Assembly (NCBI GenBank): GCA_963920525.1
Contig: OY986438.1
Span: forward strand, 179,344,888 to 179,408,887
Length of the DNA: 64,000 bases
Source of the DNA: Dichetophora obliterata
Taxonomy: Eukaryota > Arthropoda > Insecta > Diptera > Sciomyzidae
Direction: 5' to 3'
The notes below the pieces were generated by a model, which saw nothing but the letters and a program-made list of their open reading frames with translations, was not told the origin of the DNA and ran no database searches. The position numbers and the translations under genes were made by a program. Each line of letters starts with the position of its first letter. Position 1 is the stretch's first letter. Of the stretch, positions 31,796 through 43,584 are shown one piece after another.

Positions 31796-32160
31796 GAGAT
31801 TTTACGGTTTTCATAAAGTCACTTTATATGGGAGGTAGGCGTGGTTTTCATCCGATTTGGTTGAATTTCATACTTTAAGCGGATATTAAATGTCAAAAAA
31901 AAAGGCTTATATACAAAAAAAAAGTCGATATATGAAGTTTTGTGGAATTTAAAGAGATATTACCGTTTTCAATACAGTCACTTTGTATGGGAGGTAGGCG
32001 TGGGTTTCATCCGATTTCGTTCATTTTCGATCCTAATCTTTACATTTTACAAACAAGCTTAAATACCAAATTTCATTACAATAGCTTGAAAATTACGGCT
32101 TTAATCGTGTCGATAGACCGACAGACGGACAGACGGACGGACGGGCAGACATTTTTTTCT
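31796..32160. repeat. Two-copy ~155-bp repeat and GACGGACA cluster
   Basis: Blocks at 31,796-31,876 and 31,951-32,033 share GGGAGGTAGGCGTGG and TTTCATCCGATTT. A run of GACA/GACG words (32,115-32,150) follows. This arrangement is typical of dispersed repeats in higher flies, but I cannot name it. Confidence 0.65.
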
Positions 32161-33097
32161 TTTTTGAACCCATTCTAATTAAAAAAAAAGTCAAAAATTC
32201 CCTCCGTCTTCTAGGTTATTTGATCACAATTTTTAGAGTTCAATACCCCACTGTGCGCTGCTACGTTGGTTTTGAATATATTATCTTTTTTTATTATAAT
32301 AAAACATATTTATAATGTAAATAAAATAATATTTATTTATAATTATTTCCTAATTTGTTAAGTCTTAAGCCAAAAAATTACAGTTAATGTATATTAAATC
32401 ACAAATTAATTGCACTTCGTACCATTTTCATATACCCTTTAATATCTGCATTATTTTTTTTAACACATAAAAATCTTTCGAAAAATAAAATATATTGTCC
32501 TCCTTAGAATGCTGGTATTATTTCACATGTAGACGTAAATAGCAAAAAATATAATGGTGTGAAATCTTAAATTAAAAATATTAAAAAAAAAACTTGACAT
32601 TTTAAAAACGCCTGCTCATGGTTCATGCCACAAAAAGTTTTTTCACAACTTAAGCATATAAAAAATTTAATAAGATTTCACTTAAAAATATTTTTTATAG
32701 CCGCTAAGCTCGTTTGTCGGATGCTGCTTCTTGTTGACTCAATAGAGTAACTTGTTGGTGTAGTTGTTGTAGTCTTCCTTTTAACTTGGCCATCAATTTT
32801 CAATTTTTTTTTTGTGTTTTTAATATCAGAGCATGCATGAAATCATCTTTTCCCACACACACCAAAGTCAACAAGCTCATACACACACACGCACACAAGA
32901 GCACATTTAATGTGTGTAGAACGTTTAACTACAGTCAAAACAGTTACACACCACACACTGACACCCACCTAGTCAAGCCCCAGATAAAAAACAATGCAGG
33001 CCTGACGATGGAAGTAATGTGGCAGGTTATAATTTTAATGCTAAGAGGTATATTTTATAAAATTTTAAAAACTTCCTCTTTACTTTTAAGTGAGGTG

Positions 33098-33098
<1 letters not shown>
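32161..33098. other. Spacer, no gene seen
   Basis: AT-rich; a CA-rich stretch at 32,855-32,960. No exon recognised. Confidence 0.5.

Positions 33099-33164
<66 letters not shown>
33099..33164. repeat. (ATT)22 microsatellite
   Basis: An uninterrupted 66-bp run, the longest simple repeat in the window. Confidence 0.97.
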
Positions 33165-33404
33165 TATAAACAAAAAGCATCAGTACAGCAAGAACTAAGT
33201 TCTTTTATAGCACAACATAAATACATTCAACATAAGTATAATAAAAACTGTATCATAATAAAGTATCATGTTCGCTAATGCAAAATTCCGGTTAATTTTA
33301 AGGGACAACAACTTCATGATTGTTGTAACTATCCGACACTTTGTGTTTTCGTCGAAGCACTTTTGATAGCAACAATGTTGTTATGCATAATATTTCAACA
33401 AAAT

Positions 33405-33500
33405 CGCAACAGTGCGAATGGCTCAGTTGGCTAGGGCTTTAGTTTTTATTCATGTATTTTGGAATATTGAAAAGTGGGTTCAAATCCCATTAGAGACAAC
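33405..33500 (+). repeat. tRNA-like element head (A and B boxes)
   Basis: TGGCTCAGTTGG at 33,419-33,430 fits the A box and GGGTTCAAATCCC at 33,476-33,488 fits the B box. The spacing is longer than in most tRNAs and no anticodon arm folds well. A T-run follows at about 33,502. A decayed tRNA or SINE head is likely, not a working tRNA. Confidence 0.6.
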
Positions 33501-33687
33501 ATTTTTTTTTCTTGGCTTTTAGTTTCGTTTTGGTTTTTTTTTCTTTTTGTTTGTTCTGTTTTTTTAGTGATTTCGTTCTGTATTTTGCATTAATTACTTA
33601 TAACAACAAAGCTAATGCGTTAATTTTCTTACTTTGTGCTTGTACATTTATTCTTAATGAAGCAAACTAAGCGAAGATTAGTTAACA

Positions 33688-33760
33688 GCTGCAATGGTCG
33701 AATGGATAAGCATATGCACTTACACTCACGCGGCCGAGGTTCAAGTCTCCGGATAATGGT
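33688..33760 (+). repeat. tRNA-like head next to the palindrome
   Basis: A-box-like TGGTCGAATGG at 33,695-33,705 and B-box-like GAGGTTCAAGTCTC at 33,736-33,749. The palindrome starts 22 bases after the B box. Confidence 0.55.
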
Positions 33761-33770
33761 AGTTATTCAA

Positions 33771-34135
33771 CTGCCGGCAACATTACTTGGAAATTCAAAG
33801 CATGCTCGTCTCCATACCCGCTAATATCTTTTTTCTATAGGCATGTCCTAGGACGGCATGTCTGTCAAATGAATTGCCGTAGCAGCAATGCATTATGCAC
33901 CTCATGGTATCAATGCAGCGTTAATGCTGAGAGATGCATGCAGTATTGCTGCTAGGGCATTTCATTTGGCAGACATGTATACCTTCTGCATTCATACCAT
34001 AAGATGCATGCTGCATTGCTGCTATGGCAGTTCATTTGGCAGACGTACTGGCCTAGGACATGCCTATACAAAAAAGATTTAAGCAGGTATGGAGGCGAGC
34101 ATGTCTCCTGTCCTTCCGAGGCATGTTGCCGGCAG
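33771..34135. repeat. 365-bp long palindrome
   Basis: Starts CTGCCGGCAACAT and ends with its inverse. Matching blocks continue inward: CATGCTCGTCTCCATACCCG with CATGCTCGCCTCCATACCTG (reverse), TATAGGCATGTCCTAGG on both sides, and the GCAGCAATGCA...CATGGTAT module. The central right side holds that module twice, so the arms can pair in two registers. No reading frame of note. Transcription would give a long hairpin RNA. Confidence 0.85.
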
Positions 34136-36980
34136 ACATACAGCAGGGCTCCTTTTCCAACTGGGGCAGTCAAAAAAATACATCTAAACAAATATACACA
34201 TATACAAGCGTACTCAAACGAAAGCGTCGAACCACACATTGAAAGCGCTTTGTAAATAAGGGGGAAAAAAGATGAAAAAACTAGTACAAAGTCTCTGAAA
34301 AATTCACAGTAATTTCATAAACTTGCAACGATATTGAATTTTTCACATCCTCTTAGACCCTAAAATGAAAATTAAAAAAAAAACAAATAGCAGAAAAAAA
34401 AGTAAGCATAACTAGAAAGTTATTTAAATGTATAAAATATAGCAGCTAAGCAAAAAATTAAAAAAATTTTTTGCCAGAGTTCTTGCCAAAAGTCTGATTT
34501 AATTTTCAGCTTAAACATTAATTAAATTTTGTGCTGATTCCATTTGGTAAACGTGAATTTTGTACCTTCATCGTTTACTCCACGTTTTCATCTAATCTTG
34601 GTAAACATGACTTATTTGCAGCTTTGATCCGCTATCCTCGCCATCTACGGGTTGACGGGATGGCAGATGGCTTCTGTGAATATGGCTGCACATAAGTAGA
34701 CGTCAAAAAGACTGCAGAGGCAAACAGCACTCAAGGTATGAGGACGTTGCATACGCAAATGCGAACGGAAACCGCGCGTTGACTACCATGCCTCAGTTGG
34801 TAGCAGTTGTGCTCGCTGTTGTTGATGATGACTTTATTGCTGGTTTCGGTGTTGCAGTGGCTGTCGTTGCTGGTTTTTCCTGTTTTTGTAGGTGTTGTTG
34901 CTGCTGTCGGTGTTGTTGTGGACACAAAACTTAAGTCAAAAGCAAGCGTAAAGGCAGGAATAACGCTTCAGGGTAACTCTTTTGTGAATCAAAGATTTGA
35001 TCTTTGGTGCTGTGTATAAATTTCCTGTTTTTGGTGCACTTTTTTGTCTTGCAGCAATTTGAGCTAAATTTCTGTTTAACCAGTTTTTTCTTATCTTTTC
35101 ATCTTGAGACTCAATGAACAGGAATTTACTAAATATTTTCTTAATTTATTAGAGTTATTTACTTGAATGGTAATTAAGTTGAGCAGTCCGCAAAGGTTAT
35201 TTGCTCGAACACTATAAAGTATACATGGTAAAATACAGTGGTGTAGATATGGGACAGTCCGTGTGTCTGGACCCCCTCCCTAGAGCCATGAAAACATTAC
35301 CAAATATTTCACGTTAGTTTGGATTGATTCCATTAAGTTGAGCACGAATCCAAATGTATATGTCATGCCAAAAATTCTTCTCGTTCTCAAGAAAGTTATC
35401 AAAATTTGATTTGATTTGATTTAGAATCGGTCAACGATTACTAGAGATACAGTGACATGTGTAGATTCATATGAAAATAAATTAGACTCATTTTTAAAAA
35501 CTTATACATAAACAATTTTTTATTGCGATTAGCAATGCGATTAGCACAGGTATTTATGATTGGAAAAAAATTAACAAACATATAACGAAAGTCATGGTCC
35601 TCCTTTTTTTAAATTTGAAGGGGTTTGATAGACATTCTTAAGCTGAATAGCACAGCAATCTCAAATTGATGCCGATAATTTCTTAAAAATATATCATAAC
35701 AGTTAGCTTCTATACAAAATAAACTATCCTCTACCCGCAGTGAATCAATTTCGTTGAGCAGAAAGCGCATTTTGAAAATCATTCATTCTTTAGACTGCCA
35801 AGCAGTCATTCTTTGTGGCATGCAGGAGATAGCACTCCGAGGATAAAGAGATTTAGGAAAAATTTAAACTGAATCGATTAACACACATCAAGGAATCTGT
35901 GTAGTATTTTTTGTTTCCGAGCGATAGGTGACGAAGATTAGAAAAAATAGTTGGATGGCCCTGGGCTCAGGAACAAACACTACAGCCCTAGCATTTCAAA
36001 TTATATCATATATTCGTGCAATTGTTTAATTCTTGAAAAGGTCGCAGCAGAAGCTACTAAGGCTAAATAATTTGCTGATAAGCAAATGAAACGGCAGATA
36101 TTTTTATAATAGAACAAGTATCATTGTGCATTCGATTCTTAGATTTTGAACAGCAACAAATCAAGGAACACTTTTTACAATTTATTCCAACAACAGACGC
36201 ATAAGGATTAGCCTTAGCAGATCTGCTTTTACTAAATTTGCGTCTTTTCGGTATCGACATTCCTTCTCTTATCGACATGTGTCTTTTTCATAGTTTTTAG
36301 ACGTTTCAACAAATTAAGACTATGAAACATGAAACATGACCTTCACCGTAACACAACACATAGATCACCAGGCATTCAAAAGTAAACTTTTTAAGGTTAT
36401 TATATTTTTTACGCCCCCCGGTTGTGAGGGTACAACCAAAAGAAGGACTTAAAATTGATCAAGGAACAACTCAAAAATAGAAGAAAAAACAAATTTTCAA
36501 AAGGTGTTTTATACTAAATGAATAGCCAATTCAGAACTAAAAGCACTAACAAAAACTAAAAGAGTGTTTCATATTTGATTCTTGAAAATTTTAACTCTTA
36601 AATATCTATTTCTAACATTTTCAGTTTAAAAACTTATAAAATAAATATAATCATCTCTTAGAGCGAGCGGTTGTGCGCATATTTTCCATCTGGTTCGAAT
36701 CGAGATGTGGGCATGGTACTTCGCTTTTTACTTTCTTTACTGCTTTCTTTTTTTCTGATTGGTATTCTGAGTTTTGTGATTACTTTCTTGTGATTCATTG
36801 GTGGTTGGGTTCACAAAATTGTCGAGATTGTGTTAAAAATTAAAAATAAAAATTATCTATGATCTTAAAGTGTTTTTCTTTGCATCAAATTGGTCGAGAG
36901 TGCTAAATCAATCAATTATATCATTTTCATTTGCTTTTGAATTAATAATTTGCATGTTTTACGCACATGCATTTTCTTGA
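34136..36980. other. Spacer, no gene recognised
   Basis: 34,800-34,925 is rich in GTTGTTGCTGCTG words (host-like low complexity). 35,241 onward (CAGTGGTGTAGATATGG, then a C-rich run) resembles a hAT end, but no partner end was found. 36,655-36,715 holds a weak tRNA-like pair of boxes (GGTTCGAATC at 36,692). No exon is supported. Confidence 0.45.
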
Positions 36981-36984
36981 TTAA

Positions 36985-37720
36985 GGGGAGATTCTAGTAG
37001 AAATCGACGGAATTTTTTTTCTTTATTTCCTTCCTTTGGATCTTGAAAATATGTAGTCAAAAGGATATTTCCCTATCTAATTTATTTTACGAGTCATAGC
37101 GTATTAGACGAAAGAGTGCGTCGGCCAAAAACCAGGTATACATTTTTTATTGGAAACACCTTTTTCGCGCTGTACACGATTCCGTTTCAACGACTTGACC
37201 GATTTCGATGTTTGACGGCTCAAATTAATGCATGTTCAATTTAAGGCCTTTAAGAAGCGTTTTTTTCCAAAAAATTTATTATCAATTTTTTTAACGTTAA
37301 AGCAAAAGAAAAAGGAGGAAAACAGGGTTTTTTCAAAGGGCCGCCATTTTTTAAAAAAAGAGTTTTATTAAAATCGGAAATCTACAAGGCCCCCAAATTA
37401 TATTTAATAAATAAATAAAAAATTTTAAGTTAATAATTTTTTTGTTTTTTCGTTTCAGATCACTTGTCAGGGCTGTAGAGTGTACAGCGCACATCGGGTA
37501 TCGCCGCGCACGGCTTTGATCAGTGAGACCTTCAGCCACCATTTTGAATTATTTTTCATCGAAAAAATTATATAATATTCTTGAAATATACTCTAATAAA
37601 TGGCCACAAAATATTTTTTTTAAAAAAGATTTACGTTCGTTCCTAGAAATTACGCTCCTTTCAAAAAAACAAATCCTGAAATTACGTTACGTTTCTACTA
37701 GAACCTACTAGAACCTCCCC
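36985..37720. mobile_element. Non-autonomous element with TTAA duplications, 736 bp
   Basis: TTAA at 36,981-36,984 and 37,721-37,724 flank ends GGGGAGATTCTAGTAG and GGGGAGGTTCTAGTAG (reverse). The right end has the TTCTAGTAG word twice. TTAA targets are used by piggyBac and Kolobok. No transposase is encoded. Confidence 0.88.
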
Positions 37721-37887
37721 TTAAGAGAAATGTAGACTTGAACGCAATTTATTGAAATATATATTTGAAACACAAGAAAAAAACAACGATTTTTTTACCT
37801 ATTTTGATATAAAAAATAAGTGCTTAATAGCATGAAATTTAACAATTTTGTTCATATCTCCTTTATGGTTATAATATCTTTAAAACT

Positions 37888-38898
37888 AGGGACCGTAACG
37901 TTATTTCAAAAAAGTAAACAAATAATCGTTATTTTCAGACTGATTTCATTTCGATTAGAAATAAAAGTTAAAATTTTACTTCTAGTTTTTTAATCAAAAA
38001 TAAAAGTTAAAATTGTACTTTTCTTTTTTTTATCTGAAGTAACATTAAAAATATGACTTTAATTTTTTTAATCAAAAATATAAGTTAAAATTTGATTTAA
38101 ATTTATTTGATCAAAAATAAAAGTTAAAATTTTACTTTTAATTTCCGATCAAAAATAGCAGTTAAAACTTGACTTTTAATTTTTTGATCAAAACTAAAAG
38201 TAAAAATTTTACTTTTACTTTTTTTGATCAAAAATCAAAAATAAAATTTTACTTTTATTTTTCCGATCAAAAATAGAGACTAAAAGTTTGACATATCTAT
38301 TTCTTATTAACTATTATAATATTTTACATTTTCAAAACAATTAAAAGAATACATCTTATTTTTTTACACAAATATTCGTAACATTTTTGCACAGAGATAA
38401 AAACATTGCAATCGATCTTCATATCGTTGCATTGCATCGCTTAGTTGCTGAACATTGCACATTCTTTTTTCATTTATTTCGCAAGCGACTGGAACAACGA
38501 CTTCAAGCAGATAATATAGGAATTAAAATATGACTTTTACTTATGATCGAAAAAATAAAAGTAAAATTTTAACTGTTATTTTTGATCGAAAAATTTTAAC
38601 TTTAAATTTTAACTTTTATATAAGAACAAAAAAAAATAAAATCAAATTTTAACTTGTATATTTGATCAAAAAAATTAAAGTCAAACTCTAACTTTTTTTT
38701 ATCAAAATAAAATTGGTCAAGAAGTTACGATTATTTATTGACTTTTTTAAAAAAATCAGAAAAATTAAAATCATTAAAGATTGTTATTCCTTAGCTAACA
38801 AGCAAAGCATTACTATATGCAAATATTAAATATACTTACTCTTTCCATTTGACATTTTGAATAGAAATTTCGAAAATAACAGTTATTTTCGGTCCATG
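37888..38898. mobile_element. Element built of ~43-bp repeats
   Basis: Ends resemble each other (GGGACCGTAACGTTATTTC and the inverse of a GGTCC end at 38,891-38,895). From 37,945 to 38,290 a ~43-bp unit (ATCAAAAATAAAAGTTAAAA type) repeats about eight times; from 38,520 to 38,720 the same words return mostly in inverted sense. A perfect 21-base palindrome lies at 38,871-38,891. Flanks TTTAAAAC and TTTAAATA (the latter restored by removing the piggyBac element) could be a diverged 8-bp duplication, which would suggest hAT. Tentative. Confidence 0.6.
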
Positions 38899-39384
38899 TT
38901 TAACCCTTCGTTGCATGGGATTGCACATATGCATTGTTGACTTCTTAGAAATGTAGCGTACACACTCTGTTAATATTCATAACGGTATTTTTAAAAAAAA
39001 TATTTAGATATTTTTTATTAGTTGTTGCCTCCTTTTTTCAAATTGGGGATTTAGTTTGTCCGATATATTGAGTCGAACAAAGTCTTTCTGGCACGTAGAC
39101 AAAATAAGTGAATATTTTTAATAAATATACAGGAAATATCAAGAAAACGTTCAAATATAAGTTATATTCTAGAATATAACTTAATTTATCTTAATAATTT
39201 TTTTGTGCAATATAACTTGAATTTCATAAAATAAATGGCTTAGTTGCAAATGTGCAATATCATGTATTTGAGACATTTTGGAGTTACATTGCAGATATGA
39301 GGTTATATTGCAGATATGCAATTCCATGCATTAAAGTTTAATTAAAGCTGAAAACTCTACTGACGATAAAATTAATAAAAAATT

Positions 39385-39592
39385 TTGATTCATGGGAAAA
39401 CAGCGAAAATGAATTAAGTGAAGATAATGATCGTGAAGATGATAACGTATGCGTCAGGATAAATCATACAGAAAGTTTATGGAAAAAAATTCCTGAAGTT
39501 GAAGAAGACATTTCAAATATCGTAACATTAAAAAAAAAGTACGCGCTCACTATTTGGAAAGAACAATATTTTATTTCTCATATAAGAAAACT
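39385..39592 (+). pseudogene. piggyBac transposase, N-terminal piece
   Basis: Acidic, Asn/Asp/Glu-rich segment (NSENELSEDNDREDDN) followed by TESLWKKIPEVEEDI, as in the disordered N-terminus of these proteins. Cut by the ACTCAGAAAA element at about 39,593. Confidence 0.5.
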
Positions 39593-40712
39593 ACACTCAG
39601 AAAAAACACCTATCTTTTTGTGATAAAAACTTTCTCTATTTTCGATAATAGAAATTTTCTTTATTTCAAATAAAATTGACTTTCAATTATAATAAATTTT
39701 CACCTATTCGAAGAAATATTTCCTTCCTTGTGGGAAATGAACATATTTCATGTCTCTAATAATGATAAGTATTTTTCTCTCACTGAAAAAATCTCATTTA
39801 GAGAGAAAAATTTATAGAAAATGAAAAATGTTCTCTATTGTTGATAAATAATTCACTATGCGAAATATTTTCTTCAATAACAACAAATCCTTTCTCAAAA
39901 ATTAAAAAGGCTTCTTTTCAAAAATCGATATATTTTTCTTATATTGAATGAGGTACGAAAAAAAAGAAAGCGTGAGAGCAATTGAGTAATTTATGCATAT
40001 TGAGCATATTATGACGATTGTTCCTTCAAAAGGTTTTTTCACTTAACATAGCTACACAAAGTGATGTTGTTTATTACTACTGTTTCTTTGGATGCATTTA
40101 CAAAATCGTTTTTCAGAATAAATTCCTGGAATGTTTATAAATAGTCCCGAAAAACAATGGCACAACAATAATTCTACCTTTTAACACATTTTTAACTAAT
40201 ATTTTTAAAACCGAATCATAATTTGATGTTAATACTTCTACTTTGTGTAGAAATGAGTTAAAACAAATGCTTGATAAAAATAATTTTTTAATCGTAATTG
40301 CGGATATACTTCTGTGTTTTAAAGAAAAATGTACGCAATAAAGAAATATGTTGTATCAATGTTATGAAAATATATCTTTCTTCTAGAAAGTGTTATTTTT
40401 GGTGAGAAACTATAAACGCAACTTAAAGAAAACATTTATTAAAATGAAATAAATATTTCCCTGTGTTCGGGAAAAACTTACACAATAAAGAAAACGGTTG
40501 AACGTATTCTAAAGAAATATTTTTCTATTAAAGAGAAGGTCTCTTTTATTAATGAGAAAATATTTCTCATTTTCATGGAAGCTTTTTGCCATTTTTAGGA
40601 AATTTTTGGGATCAAATTTAGAGAAAAGCATTCTCTGGACCAAAGTCAGTACCATTTTTCACTTAATATGATGCCTTTTTTCTCATATTCCGATAAACTT
40701 TTTTCTGAGTTT
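39593..40712. mobile_element. ACTCAGAAAAAA-ended element inside piggyBac
   Basis: Inverted ends ACTCAGAAAAAA (39,595 and, reversed, 40,710). The interior is full of TTTCTC/GAGAAA words with short dyads such as TTTCTATT/GATAATAGAAA. No coding region, no clear duplication. Confidence 0.75.
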
Positions 40713-40766
40713 AGACAATCCATCTAATGCTGACAAATCAGATTTAAGAAAATTTCTTGGCATATA
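40713..40766 (+). pseudogene. piggyBac transposase, second piece
   Basis: Reads DNPSNADKSDLRKFLGIYS, matching the E/D-x-x-x-F-x-G-I block that opens the catalytic part of piggyBac transposases. Cut by the next insertion. Confidence 0.6.
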
Positions 40767-40806
40767 CAGTTGCGGTCAAAATAATAGCAGTGCCCTTATA
40801 TTCATA

Positions 40807-41737
40807 CAGGGTTGCCCATATTCGACCGACCCATGTTTTTTTTAAAAAAATCAAAGAAAAAAATAAAAATTTGGCGGTTGGCAATCTTAATCATTTAATT
40901 TGTTCCAAGTAGATTTGTTTACATTAATTTTTGAATATGATATCTCTCAAATGGCCGCCTCTGGCGTTGATGGCGTATTGTGCCCTTTTTGCAGCATTTT
41001 CCATCGTTTTCGCCAACATTTCGGCCGGAATAGCGGCTATTTCTTCACGAATGTTGTCCTTGAGCTCTTCTACGGTCCTTGGCTTGTTAACGTAAACCTT
41101 TGACTTCAAATATCCCCACAAGAAGAAGTCAGGCGGCGTCAAATCGGGCGAACGCGGTGGCCAGTCCAAATCACCACTTTTCGACATCAAACGGCCCGGA
41201 AACAAATTCTTCACTAAATCGATTGTTATGCGACTTGTGTGCGGTGGAGCGCCGTCTTGTTGAAACCAGAACTGCCTCATACGCTTTCGACGAATAATTG
41301 GCATCACAAAATTGGTCATCATGTCGTGATAACGCTCCTGGTTGATGGTAACAGCATGGCCATTTTCATTTTGGAAGAAAAACGGCCCAATGACCGTTTT
41401 CGCACTAACGCCGCACCAAACTGTGACTTTTTCGTCATGAAGAGGCACTTCTTGAATCTCCTGAGGATTTTCAGTGGCGTAAATACGGCAATTTTGCTTA
41501 TTTACGGTCCCATTCAATGTGAAATGGGCTTCATCGGACATGATAATTTTGTTCCAAAATTCCTCGTCATCTTCGGCCATTTCGAAGTCTCTTTCAGAGC
41601 GCTCGCGTGGCGTGTATTGTTCCATGGTAAAAATCTGCTTGGACTGACGCTTCAAACGCGGTAAGTCATTAAGCGATCTGACATCTCTGTCAAAAGTTAT
41701 GGCGTTGCCAGATGGGTCCGTCGAATATGGGCAACCG
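40807..41737 (-). mobile_element. DD41D mariner ('rosa' type), internally deleted
   Basis: Ends CAGGGTTGCCCATATTCGAC and CGGTTGCCCATATTCGACGG (reverse), each next to TA (40,805-40,806 and 41,738-41,739). Length 931 bp against about 1.2-1.3 kb normally: the transposase N-terminus is missing. It sits in the left arm of the foldback element, so it is younger than that. Confidence 0.92.
40924..41625 (-). CDS. DD41D mariner transposase, catalytic part
   Basis: Cuts and joins the element ends. All three catalytic Asp are present: MSDEAHF (codon at 41,535), FQQDGAPPH (41,256) and TPPDFFLWG (41,130); 41 residues separate the second and third, the spacing of the DD41D 'rosa' group described from Ceratitis rosa and other tephritids. 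GPFFFQNENG and a C-terminal LRDIIFKN ending are in place. The frame is open for over 230 codons from an ATG near 41,625, and continues artificially up into the TIR because the N-terminal DNA-binding domains were deleted. Catalytically complete but without a binding domain, so unlikely to work alone. Confidence 0.9.
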   Translation of the reverse strand: MEQYTPRERSERDFEMAEDDEEFWNKIIMSDEAHFTLNGTVNKQNCRIYATENPQEIQEVPLHDEKVTVWCGVSAKTVIGPFFFQNENGHAVTINQERYHDMMTNFVMPIIRRKRMRQFWFQQDGAPPHTSRITIDLVKNLFPGRLMSKSGDLDWPPRSPDLTPPDFFLWGYLKSKVYVNKPRTVEELKDNIREEIAAIPAEMLAKTMENAAKRAQYAINARGGHLRDIIFKN

Positions 41738-42568
41738 TACATGTTTGGATAAATAATACTAGTATACGAATTTCGGATCCGGTAAGTCCATTTTCATTCC
41801 TATATGTACTTTCAACGCTCGTTCCAACTCCGTACTCAGTTTCCTCTTATATTGTAAAACTTTCAAGATACAGGGTGTTTTACGGCTTTGGTATGTGTTT
41901 AGTATTATTGATCTAGAATCTAAACTACTCACTAAACTACTCACAATAAAAAATATTATTTTTTATTTTAGAAAAAATATCAACCTTTCTATCAATATAT
42001 CAACCACTTTCGTGTCATGTGCTGCAGCTGAGCTAAAATTTTGTGATTACTCAACGAAATATCAACAAATTTTGTATCTTTTGTTTTAGCGGAGCTGTAA
42101 TCGTCCAAATTTAAAATGTCTTTTTTTCATGTAAAAATACACTTAATCAACAGTATTTTTTTAAATTCTAACTTTGGACAGTAACAGCTCCGCTAAAACA
42201 AAAGATAGAAAATTTGTAGATATTTTTTTGGATAATCTCAAAATTTTTTCAATAACCACACGAAAGCGATTGATATACTTATGAAAAATCTGATATTTTT
42301 TCTAGAATACAAAATATTATTTTTTATTTTATGGTGAGTAGTTAAGATTCTAGATCAATAATACTAAACACGTACTAAAACCGTAAAACACCCTGTATCT
42401 TGAAAGTTTTACAATATAGGATGAAACTTAGTACGGAGTTGGAACGAGTGTTGAAAGTACATATAGGAATGAAAATGGACTTACCGGATCCGAAGTTCGT
42501 ATACTAGTATTATTTATCCAAACATGTGTGAATATAAGGGCGCTACTATTATTTTGACCGCAGCTGTA

Positions 42569-43524
42569 CATTCAAAGGTGTGATACTTGTTCTCTTGATA
42601 CTTGATACTTGTTCTAAAACTTGTTGCAGGAAAAACTCTAAAACAGGAGACGATTTTTGTCAATCAATTTTTAAAAATGTTGGACGGCTTTTTAAAAGTC
42701 GACTATTAGTTAACACTTTTCAGAAACAATTCAAGCCGATTCAATATGAAAATTGCCTTTCCGTTGACGAACAGTTATGCTCAACAATATATAAGTTATT
42801 ATACAACACTAAGATAATTATTATACAACACTACCACTACTGACTGAACTAGTCAAAAGGGGAATACATTCATTGGGTACACTGCATTGATATAGATTTC
42901 CGAACTCAAAACTACAGATTGTTCCAATATTAATGAATAAATCTCGAATAGTGCCTGTGGAATATGTAGCCTCCCAGAAAGATTTTGAAGTATATTTGGT
43001 TTCATAAAGAGGTAATAAAGTTGTTTATTTGGTGTCGAACTATTGTCGCACAAGTCCTGAGATCATATTTGAACGACTTGACAGCAAATTTAATAAAAAC
43101 ATACCCATTGAGTGTCCGAATATTGTTTCGCAATACGACAAATTAATGGGGGAGTCGATTTGTTAGGCTCATTTATTGGACGCTACAAGATAAAAATATG
43201 CCAAAAAAAAGTGGTGTAAGAGATTTTTATCATTTGATAGATACCACATTAGTAACTGCATGGCTATTGTACAATCGTGCGAAACAACAAAGCAGTAATC
43301 ATGGAAACATAACATTAGCCAATTTTCGTTTGCAAGTGACAGAAAGTCTTTTCAAAGTAGGAAAGCTATACACAAAACGTGGAAGATCTTCTGAATTATT
43401 AAAAAAACTTGAACAAAAGAGGAAACACGGAGAAGTTTCCCACAGCCTCAAACAGAGGTTCGGTAAGATCATTTTAATCACTGCCCACAATGGGACGACA
43501 AGATTTTTACATGCCAATTACTAG
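42569..43524 (+). pseudogene. piggyBac transposase, main catalytic part
   Basis: Follows the piggyBac DDE fold: FQKQFKPIQYENCLSVDEQL near 42,720-42,780 holds the first conserved Asp region; the P-I-E-C-P...V-x-Q-Y-D-K-L-M-G block near 43,100-43,150 corresponds to the conserved YN-x-x-M-G-G-V-D motif; KKWCKRF...TAWLLYNRAKQQ and FRLQVTESLFKVGK (43,200-43,375) are the C-terminal helices. Several stops and frame changes. The last 100 codons (43,198-43,524) are still open. Confidence 0.85.
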
Positions 43525-43584
43525 TGTGCAATGGATACACTTATGTTAACAGCTCAAAATGTCAGAATAGACTATGTTTTAATC

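Larger units (their letters stand above)
40767..42566. mobile_element. Tc1-like foldback element with ~400-bp arms
   Basis: TA on both sides (40,765-40,766 and 42,567-42,568). The ends CAGTTGCGGTCAAAATAATA and CAGCTGCGGTCAAAATAATA (reverse) are typical of Tc1-like elements. Apart from the mariner inserted near the left end, the whole of it is one long inverted repeat: 40,767-40,806 plus 41,738-42,115 pairs with about 42,155-42,566 around a short centre. No transposase of its own. Confidence 0.92.

Noticed and set aside
32786..33169. 127-codon frame ending in a run of Tyr
   Set aside because: The C-terminal half is only the (ATT)n microsatellite read in frame, and the rest has no motif.
36063..36278. 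71-codon Cys/Lys-rich minus-strand frame, with a weak hAT-like TFSRIK motif downstream
   Set aside because: The motif is in another frame and too short; no TIR pair or duplication could be found around it.
35241..36420. A second hAT element starting CAGTGGTGTAGATATGG
   Set aside because: A matching right end and an 8-bp duplication could not be found.
36655..36720. Possible tRNA gene
   Set aside because: GGTTCGAATC fits a B box but the A box and stems do not form a cloverleaf; at most a SINE head trace.
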